Shown piece after piece: positions 23,510-32,061 of a stretch of DNA of 38,480 nucleotides. The position numbers and the translations under genes were made by a program. The stretch comes from Candidatus Microgenomates bacterium (lineage in GTDB: Bacteria; Patescibacteriota; Microgenomatia; UBA1400; UBA12108), in the NCBI GenBank assembly GCA_003576945.1, contig QEVC01000007.1:1-38480 (forward strand), in the 5' to 3' direction. A model generated the notes under the pieces. The model saw only the letters and a list, made by a program, of their open reading frames with translations, had not been told where the DNA came from and made no database searches. The first letter of the stretch is position 1; the number at the start of each line of letters is the position of its first letter.

Positions 23510-24310
23510 CTATTCTCCAACAGCAAGGAAAGCGCTCATGGGCGATGTTGCAGTTAAGCTATCTTTGTTTAACTTAGTGACAAGCTTGACCCAACTCTTA
23601 CCATCCCAACCATAGAGAGTGGGGTTAGTGTGCTCACCGGCAGGGAGCTTGACCTCAACAGTAATGTCCCCTTTGGGAGAAGTTGCATAGGCGATGTGAT
23701 AAGGACCTGCCAAAAGCTTTGCATTTTGGGCGGGCAGGCCTGCTTTGTTATAGCCGAAGGTTTTCATAGTAAGAGCGCGGGTTCCCTCTTTGAGGGCAGT
23801 CTTACCCAGGGTGGCGACAAATCTGCCATCGGTCGAGAGAAGGGTTGGATCTTTTGGATCGAATTTAAGAAAACTAAAACTCTCCTTGAGACGGGTGCTA
23901 CCGTATGTTACAGTCACGGTTCCACCAGTCACGCCTTCGTGGTATGTGACTTTACCGCCTGCGGACTTACTACCTAGTAGCAGACTTTTGATGACTGGTT
24001 GCTTTTCGTTTTTGAGATCTAGTCTCCCAAAAACTCCCTCTTGAACTTCGATAGTCTGGTAGACCAGCTCGTACTCTAGCTCTCCCTCAGTCGGGGCACC
24101 TGAAACATACAGGTCTAGACTCCTACCCGATTCATCAGGCGAGAGGGTGATAAAAGGTCTCTCCTCAATTGGAATAGTGTTGATTGGGAGATCGACCTCC
24201 TCCTCTACTGGAGCAGTAGTTGTTTGAGGTGTTCTATTTTTGATAAAAAATGCACCAGCAATAATGGCAATAACAATGCCAATGATGACAACGAGTGCGG
24301 GTTTGTTCAT
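23510..24310 (-). CDS. Unrecognised membrane-anchored extracytoplasmic protein
   Basis: Protein of 266 aa that I cannot assign to a family. Residues 4-23 are a single hydrophobic helix (ALVVIIGIVIAIIAGAFF) followed by a Thr/Pro/Glu-rich spacer (about 27-52). The remainder alternates polar and hydrophobic residues with many Gly, Thr and Val and looks like beta-sandwich domains. The C-terminus has LYGWDGKSWVKLVTKLNKDSL and then SPMSAFLAVGE, a pattern common at the end of Ig-like or surface repeat domains. It is therefore probably anchored to the membrane and exposed outside. Its ATG overlaps the stop of glyS (ATGA), so it is translated with glyS although no functional link is evident. No cysteines were noticed. 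Confidence 0.75.
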   Translation of the reverse strand: MNKPALVVIIGIVIAIIAGAFFIKNRTPQTTTAPVEEEVDLPINTIPIEERPFITLSPDESGRSLDLYVSGAPTEGELEYELVYQTIEVQEGVFGRLDLKNEKQPVIKSLLLGSKSAGGKVTYHEGVTGGTVTVTYGSTRLKESFSFLKFDPKDPTLLSTDGRFVATLGKTALKEGTRALTMKTFGYNKAGLPAQNAKLLAGPYHIAYATSPKGDITVEVKLPAGEHTNPTLYGWDGKSWVKLVTKLNKDSLTATSPMSAFLAVGE

Positions 24311-25692
24311 AAATTTTTCTCCAACTGGGCAGATAATTGGTCGATTGGCAAGCGCAACTGCTCTGTCGTGTCACGATCTCTCAGAGTAACTGTGCCGTCT
24401 TCTAGGGTTTGGTAATCGATTGTTACACAGTAAGGAGTACCCATTTCATCCTGATAATAATAGCGTTTACCAATATTGCCGCGATCATCCCAGGCGACTC
24501 TAAACTTAGAAGCAAGAAGTTGATACACACTTCGAGCCTCAGACATTACCTCTTCGTTATTCTTAACGAGCGGAAATACCGCGACAACGTAAGGGGCGAG
24601 GCGAGGGGCGAGCTTTAAGACAATCCGGTTGTTGGCAGTATCGTTCCAGTAGGCGTCACACAATACCATCAGAACGAGTCGATCAATGCCGACTGCTGGC
24701 TCGATGACGTGTGGTACTAACTTGGTATTTGTCGCTGGATCGAGGTAGCTCAAATCTTTGCCACTGTACTTAATGTGTTGTTGCAAATCGTAATCAGTAC
24801 GATAGGCAAGCCCCCAAAGTTCTTTAAAGCCGAAGGGGTAGTTGTATTCGAGATCGACTGTTCGTTTACTATAGAAACTTCGTTCTTTATCATCGTGCTC
24901 TCTAGTCCGTAAATTTTCACTATTAATACCCAGCGTATTGGTCACAAAATTTTTCATGGCAGTTAGCCAGGTTTCAAAAAGCTCTTCCCAGTTACTACTT
25001 GCGGGATTAAAGAAATACTCGATTTCGCCTTGCTCAAATTCGACTGTGCGAAAGGTAGCTTGACCCTTAGTAATCTCGTTACGAAAACTTTTACCCATTT
25101 GTCCGACACCAAAAGGTAAGCGGACACGAGTACTATCGGTGATGTTTTTGAAGTTAGTAAAGATCCCTTGCGCGGTTTCACCACGTAAGTAAGCGAAATC
25201 TGCAGTCTCGGCAAGAATCCCGAGATGAACCGGGAAAAGAAGGTTAAAACTGCGGGCATCGGTTAACTCTAGAGAGCCACAATTGGGGCATTTAATCTTA
25301 TTGTCTCTAATTAGCTGAGAAAGCTCGTCCAGACTCTTGCCCTCGACTTTGATCTCACTCCCCTTCTTTTCAAAATGCCCCTCGATCAAGTGATCGGCAC
25401 GGGTACGTGTGTGACAAGTCTTACAATCGACCATGGCATCGGCAAAACTGGCAACGTGCCCGGAGGCTTCCCAGACTTTACTGCTACTAATCACGGCTGA
25501 GTCGAGACCCACCATGTCTGACCGTCTAGCAATAAAAGTTTCCCACCAGAGATCTTTGATCTTTTTCTTAAGCTCGGCGCCGAGGGGACCGTAGTCCCAG
25601 GTGTTGGCGAGACCGCCATAGATGTCGGATCCTGGGTAAAAGAACCCGCGGCGCTTGGCAAGACTAACAATGTCATTTAAAGATAAAGTCAT
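24307..25692 (-). CDS. glyS: Glycyl-tRNA synthetase, single-chain dimeric type
   Basis: Class II aminoacyl-tRNA synthetase of 461 aa that charges tRNA-Gly. It is the single-chain alpha2 form, like those of Gram-positives, archaea and eukaryotes, not the two-subunit GlyQ/GlyS form. The N-terminus SLAKRRGFFYPGSDIYGG and TWDYGPLGAELKKKIKDLWW is diagnostic. Zinc-type Cys pairs occur at CKTCHTRTRADHLIEGHF and CPNCGS. Motif 2 is GKSFRNEITKGQATFRTVEFEQGE (in part: FRNEI...RTVEFEQ), with LRGETAQGIFTNFKN before it. Motif 3 is EPAVGIDRLVLMVL. The anticodon-binding domain covers about the last 110 residues. TAAACT lies 7 nt before the ATG, 27 bp after recO. Confidence 0.96.
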   Translation of the reverse strand: MTLSLNDIVSLAKRRGFFYPGSDIYGGLANTWDYGPLGAELKKKIKDLWWETFIARRSDMVGLDSAVISSSKVWEASGHVASFADAMVDCKTCHTRTRADHLIEGHFEKKGSEIKVEGKSLDELSQLIRDNKIKCPNCGSLELTDARSFNLLFPVHLGILAETADFAYLRGETAQGIFTNFKNITDSTRVRLPFGVGQMGKSFRNEITKGQATFRTVEFEQGEIEYFFNPASSNWEELFETWLTAMKNFVTNTLGINSENLRTREHDDKERSFYSKRTVDLEYNYPFGFKELWGLAYRTDYDLQQHIKYSGKDLSYLDPATNTKLVPHVIEPAVGIDRLVLMVLCDAYWNDTANNRIVLKLAPRLAPYVVAVFPLVKNNEEVMSEARSVYQLLASKFRVAWDDRGNIGKRYYYQDEMGTPYCVTIDYQTLEDGTVTLRDRDTTEQLRLPIDQLSAQLEKNL

Positions 25693-25699
25693 GCTAACT

Positions 25700-25705
25700 A
25701 GTTTA
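25700..25705 (-). promoter_or_regulatory. -10 hexamer TAAACT, 7 nt before glyS
   Basis: TAAACT on the minus strand in the 27-bp recO-glyS gap, 7 nt before ATG 25692. Confidence 0.45.
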
Positions 25706-25719
25706 GCACAAGAGATCCA

Positions 25720-26232
25720 CTAGAGAATATCGCTAGCCTGTAAAGGCTTGGTTAATAAGCTTGCAATGTAAGCATCGAGATCGGAAGGATTGGGGTCAAA
25801 GCCAAGCTCGGTTAGGAGCTTTTTTTTAAATCTTGTTAAGTATTCGGGTGTGTCAAAGCGATGCAGATGAGTTAGGGCGGTTAAAAGTAGGTTGTAGATC
25901 GCAGGATGAGGATCCTCATCGGCAGTCAACTTGTCTACGAGCTCCCCAATCTGAAATAATCTAGAAATATTATGAAGACTAGTTTTACTAGCCTGATGGG
26001 TATGAAGGAGTTCCACCTGAGTGAGAGTTTTTCGCTCATTTTTCTCATAGACTTCACATGAAATGTGGGTAAAAAGGTCCAGACTAGCTAGTCTTTTAGA
26101 CTTAAGACTGCGGACACTTTTGGCATAGACATCGATTTTGCCAGATTCTAGCGTATATAGGGTAAGAAAACGGTCGGCATCTTTAATGTTTCTGCGATTG
26201 ATGACAATGGCGTGATATTTGGAATACTTCAC
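25720..26232 (-). CDS. recO: DNA repair protein RecO (short form)
   Basis: RecO helps load RecA on SSB-coated single strands with RecR. This protein has 170 aa, whereas 230-250 is usual. The N-terminal OB fold is clear: KYHAIVINRRNIKDADRFLTLYT and GKIDVYAKSVRSLKSKR, then a helical part (LFQIGELVDKLTADEDPHPAIYNLL) typical of the RecO C-terminal domain. It stops after LLTELGFDPNPSDLDAY, before the Cys4 zinc finger that usually follows this point, so the last 60-70 residues are missing. The start is GTG at 26232, overlapping the TGA of the DUF4012 gene (GTGA). Short RecO proteins without the zinc finger occur, so this need not be a damaged gene. Confidence 0.85.
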   Translation of the reverse strand: MKYSKYHAIVINRRNIKDADRFLTLYTLESGKIDVYAKSVRSLKSKRLASLDLFTHISCEVYEKNERKTLTQVELLHTHQASKTSLHNISRLFQIGELVDKLTADEDPHPAIYNLLLTALTHLHRFDTPEYLTRFKKKLLTELGFDPNPSDLDAYIASLLTKPLQASDIL

Positions 26233-28244
26233 CGAGTAATTATAACTTCTTGATCAGAGTCAACAGTGACAACTTTAGGTTTGGCGCCGCTAACCGTAAT
26301 CGTATGCTTAACTGGATCGGTTCCAGGCTGGTTTTGGATGAGGAGTCGATAATCATTACCCTTGATCGTGCCGGCGGGAATAGTGTATTCGATTTCAAGT
26401 TTTTTGACAGATTGAGGAGCGAGCGTAAAGAAGCCTTCGAGAACGGTATAGCCTAGGTCTTCGCTGGTTGCCATGTCGGCTTCAAAACCGCGACCACTTT
26501 TGAGCACACTCCCCTTCGGGACGTAGAGACGAGTCCAGCTCCGAAGGAGACCATTGAGACAAAGTTGGCCGGCTTCGAGATTACAGTTATCACCTTTCCT
26601 GGGATTTTTGTAGGTGAGAGTTAGTTTTTTGGTGGCAGAGCCGTCGCTACCCATGGTGATCTCTTGAGTAACTTCGGATTCGACAAAGAGGTTACTCTTG
26701 GCCCCGGCAAAGTTGCTATCGTTGATATGGAGATAATCACCCTCTGCAAACGAGGTTAGACGGCCAGCCGCGCCAAGCGCTTCTGCAGCCTTCTGCTTGT
26801 TCTCATCTTTAAAGTACATAAGTAGATGTTTTTGCTCGATACTCTCGGTGAAGATGTTGAAGAACTCGGCCCATTTGGCCTTGGGACTACCCATCATGTT
26901 AGCTAGCATACTGTTCATGAGGGGGCCGAGAATGCTCTTTCTACCTTCCCTGATTTCGTAGGTTGGTTTGGTAATAATATTTTCTAGTTCGTAGATAACC
27001 TGAGGACAATCGCAGCGAGGATCGTTTTCGGCACTAAACTTACCACCGTAGCCAGGAACGCCGATGGGACCCAATACTTTTAAGATGCGGACAGGAACCT
27101 CGGTGTCGATTGCGATAATTGCGTCATATTCGGGGGCGACAGAGCTCTCGCGCATGTAGGTAGTAAAAGTGTCCATACTAACCTTAAAATCGGGCGACAA
27201 GTTCATGTCACGCAGATTCCAGTTATAGACAAGTGGAAGGTATTTCTTGATTGGATCGGGTGCGGGAACTTTTTTCTTAAAACCATTATCGAGTGTGTAA
27301 ATATCTTCAGAGATACCTGGCTCGATCTTACCCTTGGTGATGGTGAGGGTGGCGTAGGCAGTTAAGAAACCACCAGTGGCCCTGAGCTCGGCGTCATTTT
27401 GGAAGAGCAATAAGTACTTACGAGGATCAGGGTTGCCAAGCAGGTCTGGGAGCAATTTCACGATCGGTTGGAAATTGCTCAGTGAATCGGCGAGGCCTGA
27501 GACGGCTGACTTTGCAGAAGCAATGTTTTCACGAACTGCCATGCCTTGAATCGTTTTAGGGTAGCGGTTTTCGTCGATACCAGATATGGCCTCATCGACC
27601 ATTTTTAGCTTGGCGCTGATGTTGTCCATTTCGGGGGCTAATTTCTCGACAGTTTCGGCAACAAAGATGATGCGATCCTCGGCAGTAGCGAGCGCAGGAT
27701 CAGATGAAATAGCGCCGGTAAAGCCCATGAGCTCGGCATACGGCTCTATCGCCTTGATTACTAGCTCAGTCACCTCAACCACAAGCGCACCAGCAGTAAA
27801 AGCGCGGTCGCCATCTTTGAGGTAGGCACCTAGTATCGGGAAACTCATAAGCGGTTTTACTGCTTGGTAACTTTTGTTAGCTTCGCTGAGCGCATTTTTA
27901 GTGTTGTCTAGCTCAGCTTTAGCCGTCTGGAGGTCGCGAGCCTGGAAGGCGGAGGCGGCACGACGACCATGAGACTCTACCGCGCCAATTTTTGAGTAAG
28001 TGTTTGCGGCAACATAACCAAGATAACTAAACAAAGTTAAAAGGAGAATGGTTAAAGTTAAAAGAATAATAAACCAGGGGCGCTTGTAGAGTGGTTTTTT
28101 TGTCGATTTTTTGGGAGAGACTAAACTGACCTCGTTGGTAGCTTTAAACTTATCAAGCTGAGGAATACTTGCGTCACTCTCGTTCTTTACCATTTCGAGA
28201 TCATTGCTTTGGGGGTCTTTAAGAGTATTGTTAGATCCGTCCAT
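26229..28244 (-). CDS. DUF4012 domain membrane protein
   Basis: Protein of 671 aa. A cytoplasmic N-terminus of about 50 residues, rich in Asn, Asp, Ser and Lys, is followed by one transmembrane helix (about residues 55-80, WFIILLTLTILLLTLFSYLGY) and a helical region (about 85-260). The DUF4012 core begins at GNPDPRKYLLLFQNDAELRATGGFLTAY (shown in parts: KYLLLFQNDAELRATGGF, about residues 274-291). Two Cys pairs occur (DPRCDCPQ and CNLEAGQLC). The function of DUF4012 is not established; the family is common beside surface-polysaccharide genes in Actinobacteria and CPR, as here. AAAGGA lies 7 nt before the ATG, supporting 28244 although it lies 58 nt inside the upstream gene. It ends in a GTGA overlap with recO. 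Confidence 0.88.
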   Translation of the reverse strand: MDGSNNTLKDPQSNDLEMVKNESDASIPQLDKFKATNEVSLVSPKKSTKKPLYKRPWFIILLTLTILLLTLFSYLGYVAANTYSKIGAVESHGRRAASAFQARDLQTAKAELDNTKNALSEANKSYQAVKPLMSFPILGAYLKDGDRAFTAGALVVEVTELVIKAIEPYAELMGFTGAISSDPALATAEDRIIFVAETVEKLAPEMDNISAKLKMVDEAISGIDENRYPKTIQGMAVRENIASAKSAVSGLADSLSNFQPIVKLLPDLLGNPDPRKYLLLFQNDAELRATGGFLTAYATLTITKGKIEPGISEDIYTLDNGFKKKVPAPDPIKKYLPLVYNWNLRDMNLSPDFKVSMDTFTTYMRESSVAPEYDAIIAIDTEVPVRILKVLGPIGVPGYGGKFSAENDPRCDCPQVIYELENIITKPTYEIREGRKSILGPLMNSMLANMMGSPKAKWAEFFNIFTESIEQKHLLMYFKDENKQKAAEALGAAGRLTSFAEGDYLHINDSNFAGAKSNLFVESEVTQEITMGSDGSATKKLTLTYKNPRKGDNCNLEAGQLCLNGLLRSWTRLYVPKGSVLKSGRGFEADMATSEDLGYTVLEGFFTLAPQSVKKLEIEYTIPAGTIKGNDYRLLIQNQPGTDPVKHTITVSGAKPKVVTVDSDQEVIITR

Positions 28245-28813
28245 AAACTCATCCTTTTAACGTATTGTGCGTCAAGTTCGGCACGTTTGTCAAACGTAAC
28301 TTCATTTCTCCCAGAGACCTGCCACAAGCCAGTAATGCCTGGTTTAACAGAAAGAACGGTTGGTATAAATGCCTTAGCACTAGGGTATTTTTTAACTTGT
28401 TCTGTGAGCTCACGTTCTAAGTAGGCACGAGGACCCACCATACTCATATCACCAGTTAAAACGTTGTAAATTTGGGGGAATTCGTCGATGGTTAGAGCTC
28501 GCAGAATCCTGCCGAGCGGGGTAATCCGTGGATCGTCTTTAGCTTCTAGTTTCCAGTCCCCTGCTTTGAATTTTTTTAATAAGGTTTTGTTTTTGTGGTG
28601 CAGAATAAAATCGGCATCGGTTACCATCGAACGGAATTTATACATATAAAATTGCTTGCCCCCCTTCCCTACCCGCTTATGGCGATAAATGATGGGACCT
28701 GGGCTAGTTAACACAATTAATGCCGGGACAATTAGCCAAAAAGGTAGAAAAACTATCATTAAGGCAAACGCGACTGCAATATCTAGCGCTCGCTTAAGGT
28801 ATTCGTAAGACAT
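28187..28813 (-). CDS. Initiating sugar phosphoglycosyl transferase (bacterial sugar transferase family)
   Basis: Monotopic phosphoglycosyl transferase of 208 aa (WcaJ/PglC-like) that moves a sugar-1-phosphate from a nucleotide sugar to undecaprenyl phosphate, starting a surface glycan. It begins YLKRALDIAVAFALMIVFLPFW, a re-entrant membrane helix (about residues 5-35). Then come SPGPIIYRHKRVGKGGKQFYMYKFRSM (shown in part: RVGKGGKQFYMYKFRSM), ITPLGRILRALTIDEFPQIYNVLTG with the catalytic Asp-Glu pair (about 118-119), and SMVGPRAYLERE. It ends GITGLWQVSGRNEVTFDKR. The large extra membrane domain of full WbaP/WcaJ proteins is absent. It lies 5 nt downstream of manC. The sugar cannot be told from sequence. 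Confidence 0.92.
   Translation of the reverse strand: MSYEYLKRALDIAVAFALMIVFLPFWLIVPALIVLTSPGPIIYRHKRVGKGGKQFYMYKFRSMVTDADFILHHKNKTLLKKFKAGDWKLEAKDDPRITPLGRILRALTIDEFPQIYNVLTGDMSMVGPRAYLERELTEQVKKYPSAKAFIPTVLSVKPGITGLWQVSGRNEVTFDKRAELDAQYVKRMSLWTDLTILLKTPKAMISKW
28252..28257 (-). promoter_or_regulatory. Shine-Dalgarno AAAGGA, 7 nt before the DUF4012 gene
   Basis: AAAGGA followed by TGAGTTT and the ATG at 28244, all inside the upstream sugar transferase gene. It decides the start in favour of a 58-nt gene overlap. Confidence 0.6.
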
Positions 28814-28818
28814 AAATA

Positions 28819-29901
28819 TTAGGCGTATTTTTCATTGGGAGTACCAATGAAAGTCTCTATTAATTTCTTAATTTGTGGGATCTTGGATTGTGGAGTCACC
28901 ATGACCACGTCGGCAGTCGCGACCACCACCATACCTTCCAAGCCGATCGTAGAAACTAGTTGATTGGTAAAGTTGTAAACCACCGTATTGGTGGTCTCGT
29001 AGGTTGCCACGTGGCCTTTAATTAAGTTTTCGGAAGGAGTTTTTTGGAGTGCTTCCTTTAGAGCTTCCCAGGTACCGATATCGCTCCACCCCAGGTCTGT
29101 TGTGAGCACTACCGCTTTTTCTGGTTCAGTTTTGGTCACTACCGCATCATCGAAAGAAATCTTTTCGAGTGTGGGGTAGATTTCTTTTAGAGTTGCGGCA
29201 TGATCTGGAGTTCCATAGCTTTCTTGCAACTTAACAAGACCTGCATACATTTCTGGCGCGTGCTTTTTATACTGATTTAGAACAAATTGGGGGGAAAGCA
29301 CGAAATAACCAGGATTCCAAGAGTAGCTGGGGCTCTGGTAGTATTTCTCGGCAGTCTCTTGATCTGGTCGATAATGCCATGAGATAAATTGGTGGAGTTC
29401 TATCCCGTTAATTTCTGTGATCTTTTCGCCATGCTCAATCCAACCTAGATTTTGATTGGCAAACCTTGCCTTTTGCCCAATGAAAACAAAGTTCTCTTTA
29501 TTTTGATTTATGTACTGTGCGCCTGCGGAAATTGCGGATTTGAAACGATCTATGTGTTCGACCAAGTGATCACTCCAAAGGATGGCGACTGGTCCCCAGG
29601 GGTCTTTTTTTGCGAGGATGCCCATTAGATAGCCGACTGCAGGGCCGACGTCTCTCATCTCGGGTTCACTGATTACATTTTCTTTAGGTAGTTCAGGCAA
29701 TTGAGCTCTTACAGTCTCCACGTATTGAGCACCAGTTGAAATATAGATGTTTGAGTAGTCAACTTCGGGACGGACGCGCTCAACTGCGAGCTGCAAGGTT
29801 GATTTATCCCCAACAATTTTTTCGAATTGTTTTGGGGTTGATTTGCGTGAGAGCGGCCACATTCGGGTACCAACTCCGCCGGCAAAGATGACGATGCGCA
29901 T
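28819..29901 (-). CDS. manC: Mannose-1-phosphate guanylyltransferase
   Basis: Nucleotidyltransferase of 360 aa that makes GDP-mannose from mannose-1-phosphate and GTP. The pyrophosphorylase signature FAGGVGTRMWPLSRKSTPKQF is at residues 5-25 (core GGVGTRMWPLSR). It continues with TLQLAVERVRP, VISEPEMRDVGPAVGYLMG (about 80-98), VAILWSDHLVEH, NLGWIEHGE, and SWNPGYFVLSP near 217. The metal-binding end is FDDAVVTKTE, then TDLGWSDIGTWEALKEAL (about 273-290). There is no phosphomannose isomerase domain. The open frame extends six codons upstream; ATG 29901 is chosen because it follows the upstream stop by 1 nt and begins MRIVIFAGG. GDP-mannose made here can feed the GT4 enzymes encoded next door. 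Confidence 0.93.
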   Translation of the reverse strand: MRIVIFAGGVGTRMWPLSRKSTPKQFEKIVGDKSTLQLAVERVRPEVDYSNIYISTGAQYVETVRAQLPELPKENVISEPEMRDVGPAVGYLMGILAKKDPWGPVAILWSDHLVEHIDRFKSAISAGAQYINQNKENFVFIGQKARFANQNLGWIEHGEKITEINGIELHQFISWHYRPDQETAEKYYQSPSYSWNPGYFVLSPQFVLNQYKKHAPEMYAGLVKLQESYGTPDHAATLKEIYPTLEKISFDDAVVTKTEPEKAVVLTTDLGWSDIGTWEALKEALQKTPSENLIKGHVATYETTNTVVYNFTNQLVSTIGLEGMVVVATADVVMVTPQSKIPQIKKLIETFIGTPNEKYA

Positions 29902-29902
29902 A

Positions 29903-30991
29903 TTAGCGAGTGTTGACATATTTCTGTATCCTTTCCCTTATTTTTTTCTTCCAAATAGCAATATCAAAGCGCTTAGCACTCTTTAGGCAGACCTCCCTAT
30001 CAAAACGCTTCGGATCAAAATTGTCAATCGCAGCGGTAAAACTAGCAACTGAACAATCAGGCAGCAGTATACCAGTCTTACCATCTTTGACAATATCGCT
30101 GGCGCCTCCAGCACGGTAGGCAATCACAGGAATGCCAGAAGCATGAGCCTCAACCATCGAAATACCAAAGTCTTCCTCGTTAGCCTGTAGGTAGGCTGTT
30201 GCACCTCGGTATAGGGAGGGCAAGGTTGATTCTGAGACCGCTCCAAGGAATTTGATATTTTCTCCTGCGAGTTTTTTGAGCCGACTCATTTCACTACCTA
30301 CGCCTGCGATAACCAGATTTTTGTGCGGGAGCTGATTAAAAACGCGAATAAGTGTATCGATTTTTTTGTACGGAACTAAGCGGGAGACAACGAGGAAGTA
30401 GTTTTTGTTACGTAAGTCCGTAAATCCGTGAAGTCCTTTTTGAGCAAATCGCGCTACGTCAACCGGGGGAAAGATGATTTCAGAATCACGATGGTAATAC
30501 TGTTTAATTCTTTTTTTCACCTGAGTACTAATTGCAATCATTTTATCTGGTCGAGTAGATGCAACGAGGTCCCAAGCGCGTAGTGGCCGGGCCAGTGCGC
30601 GGTAGAGCGGGTTATCTAGATATTCGTCCTGATGAGAGTAGAGATAGCGAGTAGGCGTGAGACAGTAATGGAGATGGACTGTCCCTGGTTTGGTAATCAC
30701 ACCCTTACATTCGGCACTCCCGATGCTTATGACTAGTTCATAGCCTGAGAGATCGAAAGATTCGAAAATAAAAGGCATGAGAAAGGGATAATATTCGTGA
30801 TGGCGACGAAGCCATGGGATCTGGCTCAACCAACTCGAATGGACACGCCAAGTGCGGCTAAAAGGAGCCCCCTGCTTGTCCCAAACACTGGTATACCAAT
30901 CTGCCTTGGGATATAACTCAGAAAAAGCCGCGAGAACGCGCTCAGCCCCACCAACCTTATTGAGACGATCGTAAACGAGTGCAACTCGCAT
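29903..30991 (-). CDS. GT4 glycosyltransferase (mannosyltransferase-like)
   Basis: GT-B fold glycosyltransferase of 362 aa. N-terminal domain: MRVALVYDRLNKVGGAERVL, with the GGAERV helix typical of GT4. Linker and donor domain: YFLVVSRLVPYKKIDTLIRVF (about residues 205-225), GVGSEMSRLKKLAGENIKFLG, and the donor-binding ANEEDFGISMVEAHASGIPVIAY (about 283-305) containing the E-x7-E motif. PDKMIAISTQVKKRIKQYY marks the domain border. It resembles the WbaZ-type mannosyltransferases, in line with the manC gene 1 nt downstream. The frame is open to 31006, but ATG 30991 is preceded by GGAGG at 6 nt and begins at the first beta strand, so it is preferred. It overlaps the upstream GT gene by 35 nt. 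Confidence 0.9.
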   Translation of the reverse strand: MRVALVYDRLNKVGGAERVLAAFSELYPKADWYTSVWDKQGAPFSRTWRVHSSWLSQIPWLRRHHEYYPFLMPFIFESFDLSGYELVISIGSAECKGVITKPGTVHLHYCLTPTRYLYSHQDEYLDNPLYRALARPLRAWDLVASTRPDKMIAISTQVKKRIKQYYHRDSEIIFPPVDVARFAQKGLHGFTDLRNKNYFLVVSRLVPYKKIDTLIRVFNQLPHKNLVIAGVGSEMSRLKKLAGENIKFLGAVSESTLPSLYRGATAYLQANEEDFGISMVEAHASGIPVIAYRAGGASDIVKDGKTGILLPDCSVASFTAAIDNFDPKRFDREVCLKSAKRFDIAIWKKKIRERIQKYVNTR

Positions 30992-32054
30992 TGAGAACCT
31001 CCGCAATCGACTCCGTAACTGTTTTCCAGGTTCGAGTTAAAGAAAGCGGGGCAGGCTTGGGGGTTTTTAGGACTGCTTTGATTGCTTTTACTAGATCATT
31101 GACATTTTTGGGCTCAAAATAAGTGACGAGCTTCCCGTACACTTCGCGATAAACCGGAATGTTGCTCGCTACGACCGGAGTACCAAGCATGAGTGCCTCT
31201 AACCCTACTAAACCGTACCCCTCCATGAGTGAGGGGGTCACTAACGCGCTTGCATTATTATAGACAGTGTAGAGCTCGAGATCGGTTAACTCACTCATGA
31301 TGTGGATATTTTTCGGTTCATAGGGCGCAAGCGTACGAGAAAGAAAGGGAGTTAGCTTACTTACGACGACTAAGTGGAGTGTGGGATCTTTGAGTGCTTT
31401 GAGGGCATCGAGTAGTACAGAGAGATTTTTGTGGGGATAGGCATTGCCCACATAGAGCAAATATTTTTGAGGTAAGTCGAGACTCGCGCTTGTGTTGAGA
31501 TTTTGCTTCGCAAAGATTGGGTCTGGCGCCTCAGGAATAGGGAAAATATGCTCTGGGGCGATACTCGGGAAATTGGCGAGAATCTGGTTTTTGACAGTGT
31601 TAGTGGGAACAATTACTGAGGTAGCATTTTCCAGACTTTTTTTAATTACATAGTTATAGCCAGCTCGTTTGAGTCGGTAAATTAAGGGATGCCTAGTCGT
31701 CGTACTACTATCAGTAAAATAGGATTTGATGAGATCGTGAACAGTAATAATAGTCTTAACACCCGGGATAATCGGAACATTAAAATGAAGGGTATAAAGA
31801 AGATCAACACCAAGCGTCTTTAACTTTAGAGGGATAATGATCTGTTCAGAGAGCGAGTAATGTGGGGTGTCGCAGAGGACCTTAATGCAGTTACTTGGAA
31901 AAATTAGAGAGTCATAGTATTTCTTGCGCAACAGAATGTAGAGAGTGTGATCTTTTAAGAATGTAGGGAGATGGGCTAGGACATTGGTGGTGTAGCGACC
32001 AAGACCAGTGTGTTCAGTTCCATAGAAACGTGCGTCGATTGCAAGCTTAGCCAT
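30957..32054 (-). CDS. GT4 glycosyltransferase
   Basis: GT-B fold glycosyltransferase of 365 aa. It starts LAIDARFYGTEHTGLGRYTTNVL, the usual GT4 pattern in which the small loop GLGRYT binds the acceptor side. Further: YTLHFNVPIIPGVKTIITVHDLI (about residues 89-111), SVIVPTNTVKNQIL, and the donor domain KYLLYVGNAYPHKNLSVLLDAL. The E-x7-E motif is in SLMEGYGLVGLEALMLGTPVVAS (about 277-299). The end PVYREVYGKLVTYFEPKN is typical of the family. Substrates are unknown; GDP-mannose is plausible from manC. TATAAT lies 7 nt before its ATG, so it may head its own transcript. Its last 35 nt overlap the next GT gene. Confidence 0.9.
   Translation of the reverse strand: MAKLAIDARFYGTEHTGLGRYTTNVLAHLPTFLKDHTLYILLRKKYYDSLIFPSNCIKVLCDTPHYSLSEQIIIPLKLKTLGVDLLYTLHFNVPIIPGVKTIITVHDLIKSYFTDSSTTTRHPLIYRLKRAGYNYVIKKSLENATSVIVPTNTVKNQILANFPSIAPEHIFPIPEAPDPIFAKQNLNTSASLDLPQKYLLYVGNAYPHKNLSVLLDALKALKDPTLHLVVVSKLTPFLSRTLAPYEPKNIHIMSELTDLELYTVYNNASALVTPSLMEGYGLVGLEALMLGTPVVASNIPVYREVYGKLVTYFEPKNVNDLVKAIKAVLKTPKPAPLSLTRTWKTVTESIAEVLNASCTRLRSSQ
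30998..31002 (-). promoter_or_regulatory. Shine-Dalgarno GGAGG inside the upstream gene
   Basis: GGAGG on the minus strand, 6 nt before ATG 30991, within the coding end of the preceding glycosyltransferase. It is the strongest ribosome binding site seen in the window and settles the start of an overlapping gene. Confidence 0.7.
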
Positions 32055-32061
32055 GGATCTG

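Noticed and set aside
25720-26232. recO as a pseudogene
   Set aside because: The frame is intact, tightly coupled to its neighbour, and short RecO forms are plausible in reduced genomes; no remnant of a zinc finger was noticed in the 27-bp gap that follows.
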